DNA of 5,113 nucleotides. Origin: Chloroflexota bacterium. Its GTDB lineage: Bacteria; Chloroflexota; Limnocylindria; QHBO01. Location of the stretch: the NCBI GenBank assembly GCA_013820865.1, contig JACDHU010000150.1, forward strand, positions 1 to 5,113. Direction: 5' to 3'. Below are positions 1-4,429 of this stretch, piece by piece (positions within the stretch are counted from its first letter, which is position 1; every line of letters starts with the position of its first letter). Made by a program: the position numbers and the translations under genes. Under the pieces are notes generated by a model. It searched no databases, had not been told where the DNA came from, and was given only the letters and a program-made list of their open reading frames with translations.

Positions 1-524
1 GCGCCGGTGATCTTGCCGCGCGCCGGAATAGCGTTGTCATCGGTCCGACGCCAGCTGCTGACCTGGGCCCGAATGCCGCCCTCGGTGTCGATGTACTGGC
101 CGAACGGAACACCGAAGATCGTGATGTCTGCGTCGAGGTTGTGAAGCCGGACGCCGATGGTCTCCGAGCTCTTGTACACGATCGGCCTGACGTACATGTC
201 CTCGCGCAGCCCATCGCGCCGCAGGAGCTCAACGGTGATCGCGGCGAGCTCCTCGGGGGACTGGCGCACTTCCATCATGAGGAGGGCCGCCGACGAGCGA
301 ATGCGCGTGTAGTGCGCGATAAGCTCGAGCGCGAACAGCTGTTCCTCATCGGCATTCCAGTAGGCTCGAACACCCTCGAATACGGCGGTGCCGTAGTTGA
401 AGGCGTGGGTCATGACGTTGATGTTCGCCTCGCGAAGGGGCACGAACTCTCCGCGGAAGAACGCCCACAGCTCGGCGGTCGTCTGCCCTGCCGCTGCCTG
501 CGGTCGGCTCTCCTGCTTTAGCAC
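1..524 (-). CDS. ilvE: Branched-chain amino acid aminotransferase, N-terminal part (runs off left edge)
   Basis: Fold-type IV PLP aminotransferase that interconverts Leu/Ile/Val and their 2-oxo acids with glutamate/2-oxoglutarate in the cytoplasm. About 174 codons are present. Residues 38-56 (MTHAFNYGTAVFEGVRAYW) match the family signature 'sHalhYGtsvFEGiRaY'. Residues 112-114 (VRP) and 155-168 (VSSWRRTDDNAIPA) align with E. coli IlvE 'IRP' and 'VSSWnRaapnTIP'. K171 in RGKITG sits where the Schiff-base lysine is expected, so the missing C-terminal half lies left of position 1. The GTG start at 524 is chosen because AAGGAG lies 6 nt upstream and no ATG precedes the conserved region; the reading frame stays open to the edge. 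It is downstream of terC on the same strand, with a 103-nt gap holding its own candidate promoter. D-amino acid aminotransferase or aminodeoxychorismate lyase are alternatives within the fold, but the IlvE signatures favour the BCAT assignment. No frameshift is seen. Confidence 0.93.
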   Translation of the reverse strand, partial: MLKQESRPQAAAGQTTAELWAFFRGEFVPLREANINVMTHAFNYGTAVFEGVRAYWNADEEQLFALELIAHYTRIRSSAALLMMEVRQSPEELAAITVELLRRDGLREDMYVRPIVYKSSETIGVRLHNLDADITIFGVPFGQYIDTEGGIRAQVSSWRRTDDNAIPARGKITG

Positions 525-530
525 TCTGGT

Positions 531-536
531 CTCCTT
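531..536 (-). promoter_or_regulatory. Shine-Dalgarno site of ilvE
   Basis: AAGGAG on the minus strand lies 6 nt before the GTG at 524. It decides the start, because the coding frame has no ATG near the beginning of the conserved domain. Confidence 0.8.
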
Positions 537-548
537 GCGATGACGGGT

Positions 549-579
549 GCGTCAGTGACGACAACGTGGCCACTGACGC
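549..579 (-). promoter_or_regulatory. Strong leader hairpin upstream of ilvE
   Basis: A perfect 9-bp inverted repeat (GCGTCAGTG at 579-571 pairs with CACTGACGC at 557-549, minus strand). Inside it, ACG (567-565) pairs with CGT (560-558) around a TTGT loop, leaving GCC (570-568) as a 3-nt bulge. That makes a 12-bp stem in a 31-nt element. It lies between the candidate -10 box and the ilvE Shine-Dalgarno site, so it would be in the ilvE 5' leader. No T-run follows, so it is not a normal intrinsic terminator. It could be an RNA-level control element, an mRNA-stabilising stem, or a DNA operator for a dimeric regulator; the sequence alone does not decide. Confidence 0.6.
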
Positions 580-595
580 CGGGTCGAGCGCCCGA

Positions 596-601
596 AGTAT
601 A
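596..601 (-). promoter_or_regulatory. Candidate -10 box for ilvE
   Basis: TATACT on the minus strand, the same hexamer found at both promoters of the rpsF/cpaE divergent region. It would start transcription near 589, giving a leader of about 65 nt. The -35 is weak: TTAGCG at 626-621 with a 19-nt spacer is the best match. It lies 26 nt after the terC stop, so ilvE may be both read through from terC and started here. Confidence 0.5.
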
Positions 602-627
602 CCCGTGACCTCCGGCGGGACGCTAAA

Positions 628-1572
628 TCAGCCCGTGGGTGGAGGCGAGGTATCGGGCACGGCACGATCGCGTGTCGCTACCAGCGAGACCACGACGGAC
701 ACGACCAGAATGCTCACGATGATGCCGAGCGAGAGCCACACATCGAGATGAATGACGTCGCTGAGCAGCATCTTCAGCCCAGCGAATGTCAGGAGCGCGG
801 CGAGGCCGTACTTCAGATACTCGAATCGGTCAATAAGTCCCGCGAGCAGGAAGTAGAGCGAGCGCAGCCCCATGATGGCGAAGGCGTTCGAGGTGAAGAC
901 GATGAACTGGTCGGTGGTGATGGCGAGGATCGCCGGCACGCTGTCGATGGCGAACATGATGTCGCTCGTCTCGACCACGATCAGCGCGGCGAACAGCGGC
1001 GTCGCCCACAGCTTGCCGTTGCGGCGCGTGAAGAACTTCTGTCCCTCGTACTCATCGGTCACCGGGATGACGCGCCGGAGCAGGCGCAGGACTGGATTCG
1101 AGCTCGGGTCAACGTGCTCGGTGCCGGCCGCGACCATGCGCCAGGCGGTGAACAGCAGGAGCGCGCCGAAGATGTAGATCACGAAGCTGAAGCTCTCGAG
1201 CAACGCCGTGCCGGCCAGGATGAAGATTGCCCGGAATACGATGGCCCCGAGAACGCCCCAGAACAGGAGCCGATGTTGGTAGGCCGCGGGAACCCCGAAG
1301 TAGGCGAACAGCACGGCAAAGACGAAGACGTTGTCCATCGAGAGCGAGTACTCGATGAGGTAGCCGGCGAGATACTCTCCGCCGCTCGTCACGCCGCGGG
1401 TCAGAAAGATCCAGCCCCCGAACGCGAGGCCGAGCGCAACCCAGACCGCTACCCAGGCGCCTGCCTCGCGCATGCGGACCGGCTTGGCCTCGCGATGGAA
1501 GACCAACAGATCCAGCGCGAGCAACCCGAAAATCGCGACGGCAAAGATGATCCACGAGACGTAGTCGGGCAC
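628..1572 (-). CDS. TerC/Alx-family integral membrane protein (putative manganese exporter)
   Basis: A 314-residue polytopic inner-membrane protein of the TerC/Alx family, members of which export Mn2+ and support metal homeostasis, in some cases of exported metalloproteins. Hydrophobic segments lie at about 6-25, 39-57, 65-91, 101-122, 128-148, 191-219, 223-248, 255-273 and 277-299. The two family signatures are clear: LSMDNVFVFAVLF (77-89, acidic D80 with N81) and ETSDIMFAIDSVPAI (201-215, D204 and D210), the symmetric acidic motifs thought to form the ion site. The length is normal for the Alx subgroup (about 310-340). The start is GTG at 1572, with AGGAGG 8 nt upstream and the membrane segment beginning at once. 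It is preceded by a yybP-ykoY-type riboswitch, the usual control element of this family, which independently supports the call. The short C-terminal tail is polar (RDRAVPDTSPPPTG). Substrate is inferred from family and riboswitch; tellurite resistance is only the historical name. Confidence 0.93.
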   Translation of the reverse strand: MPDYVSWIIFAVAIFGLLALDLLVFHREAKPVRMREAGAWVAVWVALGLAFGGWIFLTRGVTSGGEYLAGYLIEYSLSMDNVFVFAVLFAYFGVPAAYQHRLLFWGVLGAIVFRAIFILAGTALLESFSFVIYIFGALLLFTAWRMVAAGTEHVDPSSNPVLRLLRRVIPVTDEYEGQKFFTRRNGKLWATPLFAALIVVETSDIMFAIDSVPAILAITTDQFIVFTSNAFAIMGLRSLYFLLAGLIDRFEYLKYGLAALLTFAGLKMLLSDVIHLDVWLSLGIIVSILVVSVVVSLVATRDRAVPDTSPPPTG

Positions 1573-1577
1573 CGAGA

Positions 1578-1597
1578 CGGCCTCCTATGACGGGCCG
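1578..1597 (-). promoter_or_regulatory. Shine-Dalgarno of terC within a switchable hairpin
   Basis: AGGAGG (1586-1581) is a near-perfect Shine-Dalgarno 8 nt before the GTG start. CGGCC (1597-1593) can pair with GGCCG (1582-1578) over a 10-nt loop, five G-C pairs that cover the last two bases of the Shine-Dalgarno. The first three bases of the 5' arm (CGG, 1597-1595) are also the 3' end of riboswitch helix P1.1, so the two structures exclude each other. Inference: the ligand-bound riboswitch holds P1.1, frees the Shine-Dalgarno and switches translation on. No T-run terminator is present between the aptamer and the gene, which favours translational over transcriptional control. Confidence 0.6.
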
Positions 1598-1699
1598 AAG
1601 GTCTCTCCCGACCACCATGCGCGGGCCGGCCGATGCCACCGGGCGAAATCGATCTCGCCGTCTTGACGATGACATCTTTTCGGGGGTACTCCCCCTCGG
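1595..1699 (-). ncRNA. yybP-ykoY (Mn2+) riboswitch aptamer upstream of terC
   Basis: Minus-strand folding by eye: helix P1.1 CCGAGGG (1699-1693) with CCUUCGG (1601-1595), 7 bp with one G-U. The next 5' bases, GGAGUA (1692-1687), match the invariant family loop in context GGGGAGUA. They face AGAGA (1606-1602), which reads on into the conserved GAGACCUU 3' end. P1.2 is CCCG (1684-1681) with CGGG (1610-1607). The other junction arm begins GAUG (1676-1673), pairs with CAUC (1635-1632), and carries CGUCAAGAC (1668-1660), resembling the conserved UCAA-containing second loop, plus a stem GGCGA/UCGCC (1659-1655/1646-1642). Known members sense Mn2+ by docking these two loops. The 105-nt size and place just before a TerC/Alx gene fit the class exactly. 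Residue-level assignment of the second loop is the least certain part. Confidence 0.85.
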
Positions 1700-1707
1700 A
1701 TGCGGGG

Positions 1708-1737
1708 AGTGTGGCCGACACGACGTGAGAGCGTCAA
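1708..1737 (-). promoter_or_regulatory. Candidate promoter of the riboswitch-terC unit
   Basis: TTGACG (1737-1732) is a good -35; 18 nt on is CACACT (1713-1708), a poor -10 with three of six consensus bases. The predicted start, about 1701, falls 2 nt before the first base of riboswitch helix P1.1, a position that makes sense for a minimal leader. The -35 overlaps the stop codon of the upstream DUF1634 gene. Read-through from the rpsF operon is the alternative, since no terminator is evident. Confidence 0.4.
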
Positions 1738-2081
1738 GTCGTGGTGCCGATGAGGAGGGCCGTCGCGAGGCTTCCAATGAGGAGCGCCAGCGTGAGCAGG
1801 CTTGCAACCACGCCCGAGCGCTCCCCGGACCGGGCGAAGCCAGTGGCGGCGGCGGCCAGGACGGCCACGGGCAGGAGTGTCAGGACGAGCAGCCCGGCGC
1901 CGATCAGCCCGTCCGGGCCGCCGTCTCGCAGGAGCTCGAACACCGGCGTGGCCCCCGACCCCTCGCCATCGGCGATCAGCCCGAGCAGATAGCCAACGGC
2001 GATCACCGCGACCGCGATAAGCGTGCCGCCGCGAAGAATGTGCGCGATCGGGCCTCCCAGCCTATCCGGATTGGTGTTCAT
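1734..2081 (-). CDS. DUF1634-family small membrane protein, partner of the TSUP transporter
   Basis: A 115-residue protein with three predicted membrane helices (about 19-37, 58-82, 90-112) joined by short polar loops, the second loop being the arginine-containing ARSGERS. Length, three-helix layout and position directly after a TSUP gene match DUF1634, a family of unknown function typically encoded next to TauE/SafE-type permeases. The ATG at 2081 is chosen because it forms a 4-nt ATGA overlap with the TSUP stop, implying translational coupling; the open frame continues upstream, but that part is arginine-rich and is simply TSUP coding sequence read in another frame. A Shine-Dalgarno is weak (GGGG about 4 nt before the start), consistent with coupling. 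Its role, perhaps an accessory or stability subunit of the transporter, is inferred from pairing only. Family assignment is by pattern. Confidence 0.75.
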   Translation of the reverse strand: MNTNPDRLGGPIAHILRGGTLIAVAVIAVGYLLGLIADGEGSGATPVFELLRDGGPDGLIGAGLLVLTLLPVAVLAAAATGFARSGERSGVVASLLTLALLIGSLATALLIGTTT

Positions 2082-2884
2082 GTGACCCCGAACGCCCGCA
2101 GGCCCATCTGCACCGCGACGTAGAGCACGACAACGACGAAGAGGCCCGCCAGCCACGTGATTCGCAGGCGCCTTGAGACTGCCGCTCCGATCGCGGCGCC
2201 GACCACGACTCCGAGCACCACCGGTGCCGCGATGCGCGGGTCAACATCCCCGCGGAACAGGTACGCATACGCACCGGCCGCCGCAGTGATGCCGATCATC
2301 ACGTTGGAGGTCGTGATGGCGATGCGCACCGGCGCCCCCATCACGAGGTGGATGAGTGGCACCGTGACGATCCCGCCGCCAACACCAAGAAGGCCGGACA
2401 CATTGCCCGCGAGGACCGAGCCGGTGATCGCCAACGGCAGCCGATGCCTGCGGTAGGCCGGCGCGCCGGGACCATTCGGCGACGCAGGATTCTCTTCAAG
2501 ATCAGCGGCGCCGGCGGCCGATCGCCTCAGGCCCCGACCCATCGTATACGCGGTATAGATCAGCAGGGCAGCGAAGAGTCCGGCGAGCACCCGCTCGGGC
2601 AGGAATCCGGCGATCACGCCTCCGGTGATGGCCCCGACCACGGTACCGGTACCCAGCGAAATGGCGAGCCGCACATCCGCTCGGCCGGCGCGAACGTTGA
2701 ACGCTGCCGCGCCAGTCGACGTCGCGATGACGCAGACCAGGCTCGTCCCGACCGCCGTTGTCAGCGGAAGACCGAAGCCCAGGGTCAGGATCGGCACGAT
2801 CAGGATCCCGCCGCCCAGCCCGAGCAACGCGCCGAACGCCCCGGCCAGGACGCCGCTGAGCGCCAGAAGCAGGTCAAGGGGCAT
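2078..2884 (-). CDS. TSUP (TauE/SafE)-family anion permease
   Basis: A 268-residue polytopic membrane protein of the 4-toluene sulfonate uptake permease family, members of which move sulfite, sulfoacetate, thiosulfate or other small organosulfur anions; substrate here is not readable. The internal duplication typical of the family is plain: LLGLGGGILIVPIL (20-33) in repeat one and LLGVGGGIVTVPLI (165-178) in repeat two. These are followed by ATSTGAAAFNVRAG (54-67) and TTSNVMIGITAAAG (191-204) respectively. A polar loop of about 30 residues (119-148) separates the halves. Length is normal (about 250-270). The ATG at 2884 is the only start after an in-frame stop 18 nt upstream; its Shine-Dalgarno is poor. 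It begins 24 nt after rpsR with no visible terminator between, so it is probably cotranscribed with the ribosomal operon, and it overlaps the DUF1634 gene by 4 nt. Confidence 0.92.
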   Translation of the reverse strand: MPLDLLLALSGVLAGAFGALLGLGGGILIVPILTLGFGLPLTTAVGTSLVCVIATSTGAAAFNVRAGRADVRLAISLGTGTVVGAITGGVIAGFLPERVLAGLFAALLIYTAYTMGRGLRRSAAGAADLEENPASPNGPGAPAYRRHRLPLAITGSVLAGNVSGLLGVGGGIVTVPLIHLVMGAPVRIAITTSNVMIGITAAAGAYAYLFRGDVDPRIAAPVVLGVVVGAAIGAAVSRRLRITWLAGLFVVVVLYVAVQMGLRAFGVT

Positions 2885-2908
2885 GCGGCGGACCCATCGC
2901 CGTCAACG

Positions 2909-3178
2909 CTAGGGGCGAAGGTGCTGCGGAGCGTACGGCAGCAGCGCGACGTGACGCGCGCGCTTGAGCGCCGTGGTCAGCATGCGCTGATGACGGGCGC
3001 AGGTGCCGGTCTTTCGTCGTGGCTCGATCTTGGCGCGCTCGCTGAGGTAGCGACGGAGGCGATTGACCTCCTTGTAGTCGATGCTCTCGGCCTTATCGAC
3101 GCAGAAGTTGCAGACCTTGCGGCGACGACGGTCGCGGTAGTAGTCCGCCGACTCGCGGCGGGATCGGGGGCTTGCCAT
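2909..3178 (-). CDS. rpsR: 30S ribosomal protein bS18
   Basis: An 89-residue ribosomal protein that binds 16S rRNA in the platform of the small subunit as a heterodimer with bS6. A basic N-terminus (RDRRRRK, 15-21) leads into the conserved core KVCNFC...IDYKEVNRLRRYLSERAKIEPRRKTG, then ARHQR and the C-terminal RHVALLPYAP. Cysteines C23 and C26 with C60 and H63 form CxxC...CxxH, the zinc-ligand (C+) version of bS18; E. coli bS18 lacks it. The ATG at 3178 is chosen because the protein then has normal length and GAGGA lies 10 nt upstream; the open frame extends further, but only as ssb coding sequence in another frame. It follows ssb by 34 nt. rplI, often next in this operon, is absent; a TSUP gene follows instead. 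Confidence 0.97.
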   Translation of the reverse strand: MASPRSRRESADYYRDRRRRKVCNFCVDKAESIDYKEVNRLRRYLSERAKIEPRRKTGTCARHQRMLTTALKRARHVALLPYAPQHLRP

Positions 3179-3212
3179 TTCGTATCTGTCCTCGATGTGT
3201 CTGTAGCGTGAT

Positions 3213-3680
3213 CTAGAAGGGAATGTCGTCGACGTCCATCTCCGCGCCGGGAGCGGACGAACGCGGCGGAGTCTGGCCGGCGTCACGCTGCCGGACCTGG
3301 GGCGGGGCGTCGCCATACGAGCCGCCTGCGTTCTCACCGCTCTCGTCTCGAGGACGGCGTTCGAGATTCACGACGCGAGCGAAGGCCAGCTCGAGGGACG
3401 TCCGCTTCTGACCGTCACGCGCCTCATACTCGCGCGCTTTCAGCTGACCCTCGGCGTAGATCTTGTTGCCCTTGCGCAGCTGCTCGGCGAGGCGCTCGGC
3501 CTGCTGCTCCCAGACGCTGACGCGGAACCACAGCGTCTCTTCGATCCACTCGCCATCCGGACCCTTGCGGTTGTCGTTCACCGCGACGCGCAGCTCGGTG
3601 ACGGCCTTGCCGCTCGGCGTGTAGCGCAGCTCGGGATCGGCACCGAGATTCCCGATGATCATCATCTTGTTGAGTGTCAT
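3213..3680 (-). CDS. ssb: Single-stranded DNA-binding protein
   Basis: A 155-residue SSB that coats single-stranded DNA during replication, recombination and repair and recruits partners through its C-terminal tip. One OB-fold occupies about residues 1-108: LNKMMIIGNLGADPELRYTP at the start, then WIEETLWFRVSVWEQQAERL (45-64) and LRKGNKIYAEGQL (68-80). Next is a disordered Gly/Pro/Gln/Arg linker (109-147) and the canonical acidic tip MDVDDIPF (148-155). Length is typical of bacterial SSB. The ATG at 3680 overlaps the rpsF stop as ATGA, with AGGAG 5 nt upstream inside the rpsF end, so its translation is coupled to bS6. Internal methionines at 6 and 7 are less likely starts because they would cut the first OB strand. 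Confidence 0.97.
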   Translation of the reverse strand: MTLNKMMIIGNLGADPELRYTPSGKAVTELRVAVNDNRKGPDGEWIEETLWFRVSVWEQQAERLAEQLRKGNKIYAEGQLKAREYEARDGQKRTSLELAFARVVNLERRPRDESGENAGGSYGDAPPQVRQRDAGQTPPRSSAPGAEMDVDDIPF

Positions 3681-4237
3681 TGCCGCTCCTCTCTCACCGG
3701 GGCGTCAGCCTCGGCGCGCTCCTCGTTCACCGGCTCGTCATCGGCAGCGCCGTCCGCACCACCGTCATCCGACGAGTCCTCGCTCGTGTCGTCTGACGTG
3801 TCGTCTGACGTGTCGTCGTCGCTCGAATCGTCGTCAGCCGGCCCCGCGTCATCCGGCGCGTCGGTCACGGGCTCACGGGCTTCATCGTCACCCTCGTACT
3901 CGCCGGTCTCTCGCGCGGCAGCGGCCGGGGCCAGTTCATCGGCTGATTCACGATCTTCCAGAACCGTGACCAGGTGTCGCAGGATCTCTTCGCTGATGAG
4001 CATTCCTCGCTCGATCTCGCGAACCTGAGCCGGCTCGATATCGAAGTGAATGAGGAAATAGCTCGCCTCGCGGTGACGCTGGATATCGTAGGCAAGACGA
4101 CGCTTGCCCCACGGTGAAACCTTGCTGAGGCTGCCGCCGGCATTGACGATGGAACGGGTGACCTTCTCGACCGCCGCTTGGAGCTTGTCGTCTTCCAGTT
4201 CGGGGCTGAGCAGGAGCATGAGCTCATAACGGCGCAT
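3677..4237 (-). CDS. rpsF: 30S ribosomal protein bS6 with a long acidic C-terminal extension
   Basis: A 186-residue protein. Residues 1-94 are a complete bS6: MRRYELMLLLSPEL at the start, then GGSLSKVSPWGKRRLAYDIQ (34-53), ASYFLIHFDIEP (58-69) and ISEEILRHLVTVLE (81-94). It binds 16S rRNA with bS18 in the platform. Residues 94-186 are low-complexity and highly acidic: 39 Asp/Glu against 6 Arg and no Lys, with DDTSDDTSDDT at 141-151 encoded by a 12-bp tandem repeat. E. coli bS6 has a shorter acidic tail that RimK lengthens with glutamate; here a much longer one is gene-encoded. The ATG at 4237 is chosen for the canonical MRRYE start and GAGGAG 9 nt upstream. First gene of the operon; the stop overlaps the ssb start by 4 nt. 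The core call is secure; the tail function is unknown. Confidence 0.96.
   Translation of the reverse strand: MRRYELMLLLSPELEDDKLQAAVEKVTRSIVNAGGSLSKVSPWGKRRLAYDIQRHREASYFLIHFDIEPAQVREIERGMLISEEILRHLVTVLEDRESADELAPAAAARETGEYEGDDEAREPVTDAPDDAGPADDDSSDDDTSDDTSDDTSEDSSDDGGADGAADDEPVNEERAEADAPVREERQ
3786..3817 (-). repeat. 12-bp tandem repeat in the rpsF tail
   Basis: The unit GTGTCGTCTGAC (plus strand) occurs exactly at 3786-3797 and 3798-3809, then partially (GTGTCGTC) at 3810-3817. The period is a multiple of three, so copy-number change would keep the reading frame. It encodes DDTS repeats on the minus strand. Confidence 0.85.
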
Positions 4238-4255
4238 GGCGTCGTTCTCCTCTCT

Positions 4256-4285
4256 ATGGGTATGCGGCGCATCGGCGGGTGCCAT
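4256..4285 (-). promoter_or_regulatory. Candidate S6:S18 autoregulatory motif in the rpsF leader
   Basis: The known bS6:bS18-binding mRNA motif is a CCG in a bulge flanked by a stem and a small hairpin, placed in rpsF leaders. Here ATGG (4285-4282) can pair with CCAT (4259-4256), enclosing a hairpin ATGC-GCC-GCAT. CCG sits immediately 5' of that hairpin, in the 5' side of the internal loop. The 3' end lies 3 nt before the GAGGAG Shine-Dalgarno, so occupancy could block initiation. Both stems are only 4 bp, and other foldings such as TGCC/GGCA slightly upstream compete. The position is right; the fold is a suggestion. Confidence 0.35.
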
Positions 4286-4340
4286 CCATTCGGCAGAGCC
4301 ATCAACGCAGCAGAAAGGGGTCGCATTCGAACACGGACCA

Positions 4341-4361
4341 CGCCTCCGCGAAAGGGAGGCG
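4341..4361 (-). other. 5'-terminal hairpin of the rpsF operon mRNA
   Basis: CGCCTCC (4361-4355) pairs perfectly with GGAGGCG (4347-4341) around a 7-nt loop, extendable with G-U pairs. It begins within about 1 nt of the transcription start predicted from the -10 box, so it would cap the 5' end of the operon mRNA, where such stems commonly slow decay. No T-run follows in either direction, so it is unlikely to be a terminator. Confidence 0.55.
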
Positions 4362-4368
4362 CAGCAGA

Positions 4369-4398
4369 AGTATAGCCGTGGCCGATGCGATTCGCCAA
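4369..4398 (-). promoter_or_regulatory. Promoter of the rpsF-ssb-rpsR operon
   Basis: TTGGCG (4398-4393), 18 nt, TATACT (4374-4369) on the minus strand: a good housekeeping-type promoter. The predicted start is near 4362, giving a leader of about 125 nt before rpsF. It faces the plus-strand promoter of the divergent ATPase gene, and the regions upstream of the two -10 boxes overlap. Confidence 0.7.
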
Positions 4399-4416
4399 CG
4401 CGGCAGGCGCCACCCC

Positions 4417-4422
4417 TATACT
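4417..4422 (+). promoter_or_regulatory. -10 box of the divergent cpaE-like gene (leaderless start)
   Basis: TATACT ends 7 nt before the ATG at 4430, so the usual start distance puts the first transcribed base on or beside the A of the start codon. There is no Shine-Dalgarno-like sequence in the 15 nt before the ATG, in agreement with a leaderless mRNA. The -35 is weak (TTCGCC at 4391-4396, 20-nt spacer). Confidence 0.6.
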
Positions 4423-4429
4423 CCGGCCC

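Noticed and set aside
141..521. Plus-strand open frame opposite ilvE
   Set aside because: The minus-strand frame shows clear aminotransferase motifs with a perfect ribosome site; this one shows none.
525..627. T-box or leader-peptide attenuator before ilvE
   Set aside because: The gap is only 103 nt, with no T-box consensus, no Leu/Ile/Val-rich short frame and no terminator T-tract.
748..1590. Long open frame on the plus strand opposite terC (280 codons)
   Set aside because: It is rich in Glu, Arg, Gln and Asp with no domain signature and is the exact antisense of a well-recognised TerC gene with Shine-Dalgarno and riboswitch; a GC-rich shadow.
1682..1695. Intrinsic terminator after the DUF1634 gene
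   Set aside because: The G-C stem is there, but no T-run follows on the minus strand, and the sequence is better explained as part of the riboswitch.
2348..3211. Long open frame on the plus strand opposite the TSUP and rpsR genes (287 codons)
   Set aside because: Low-complexity Arg/Gln/Gly composition, no recognisable motifs, and it spans two real genes on the other strand.
4306..4369. Direct repeat CGCAGCAGAA at 4306-4315 and 4360-4369
   Set aside because: Only 10 bp, two copies 54 bp apart, with no flanking structure; could be chance or a weak regulator site, but nothing supports it further.
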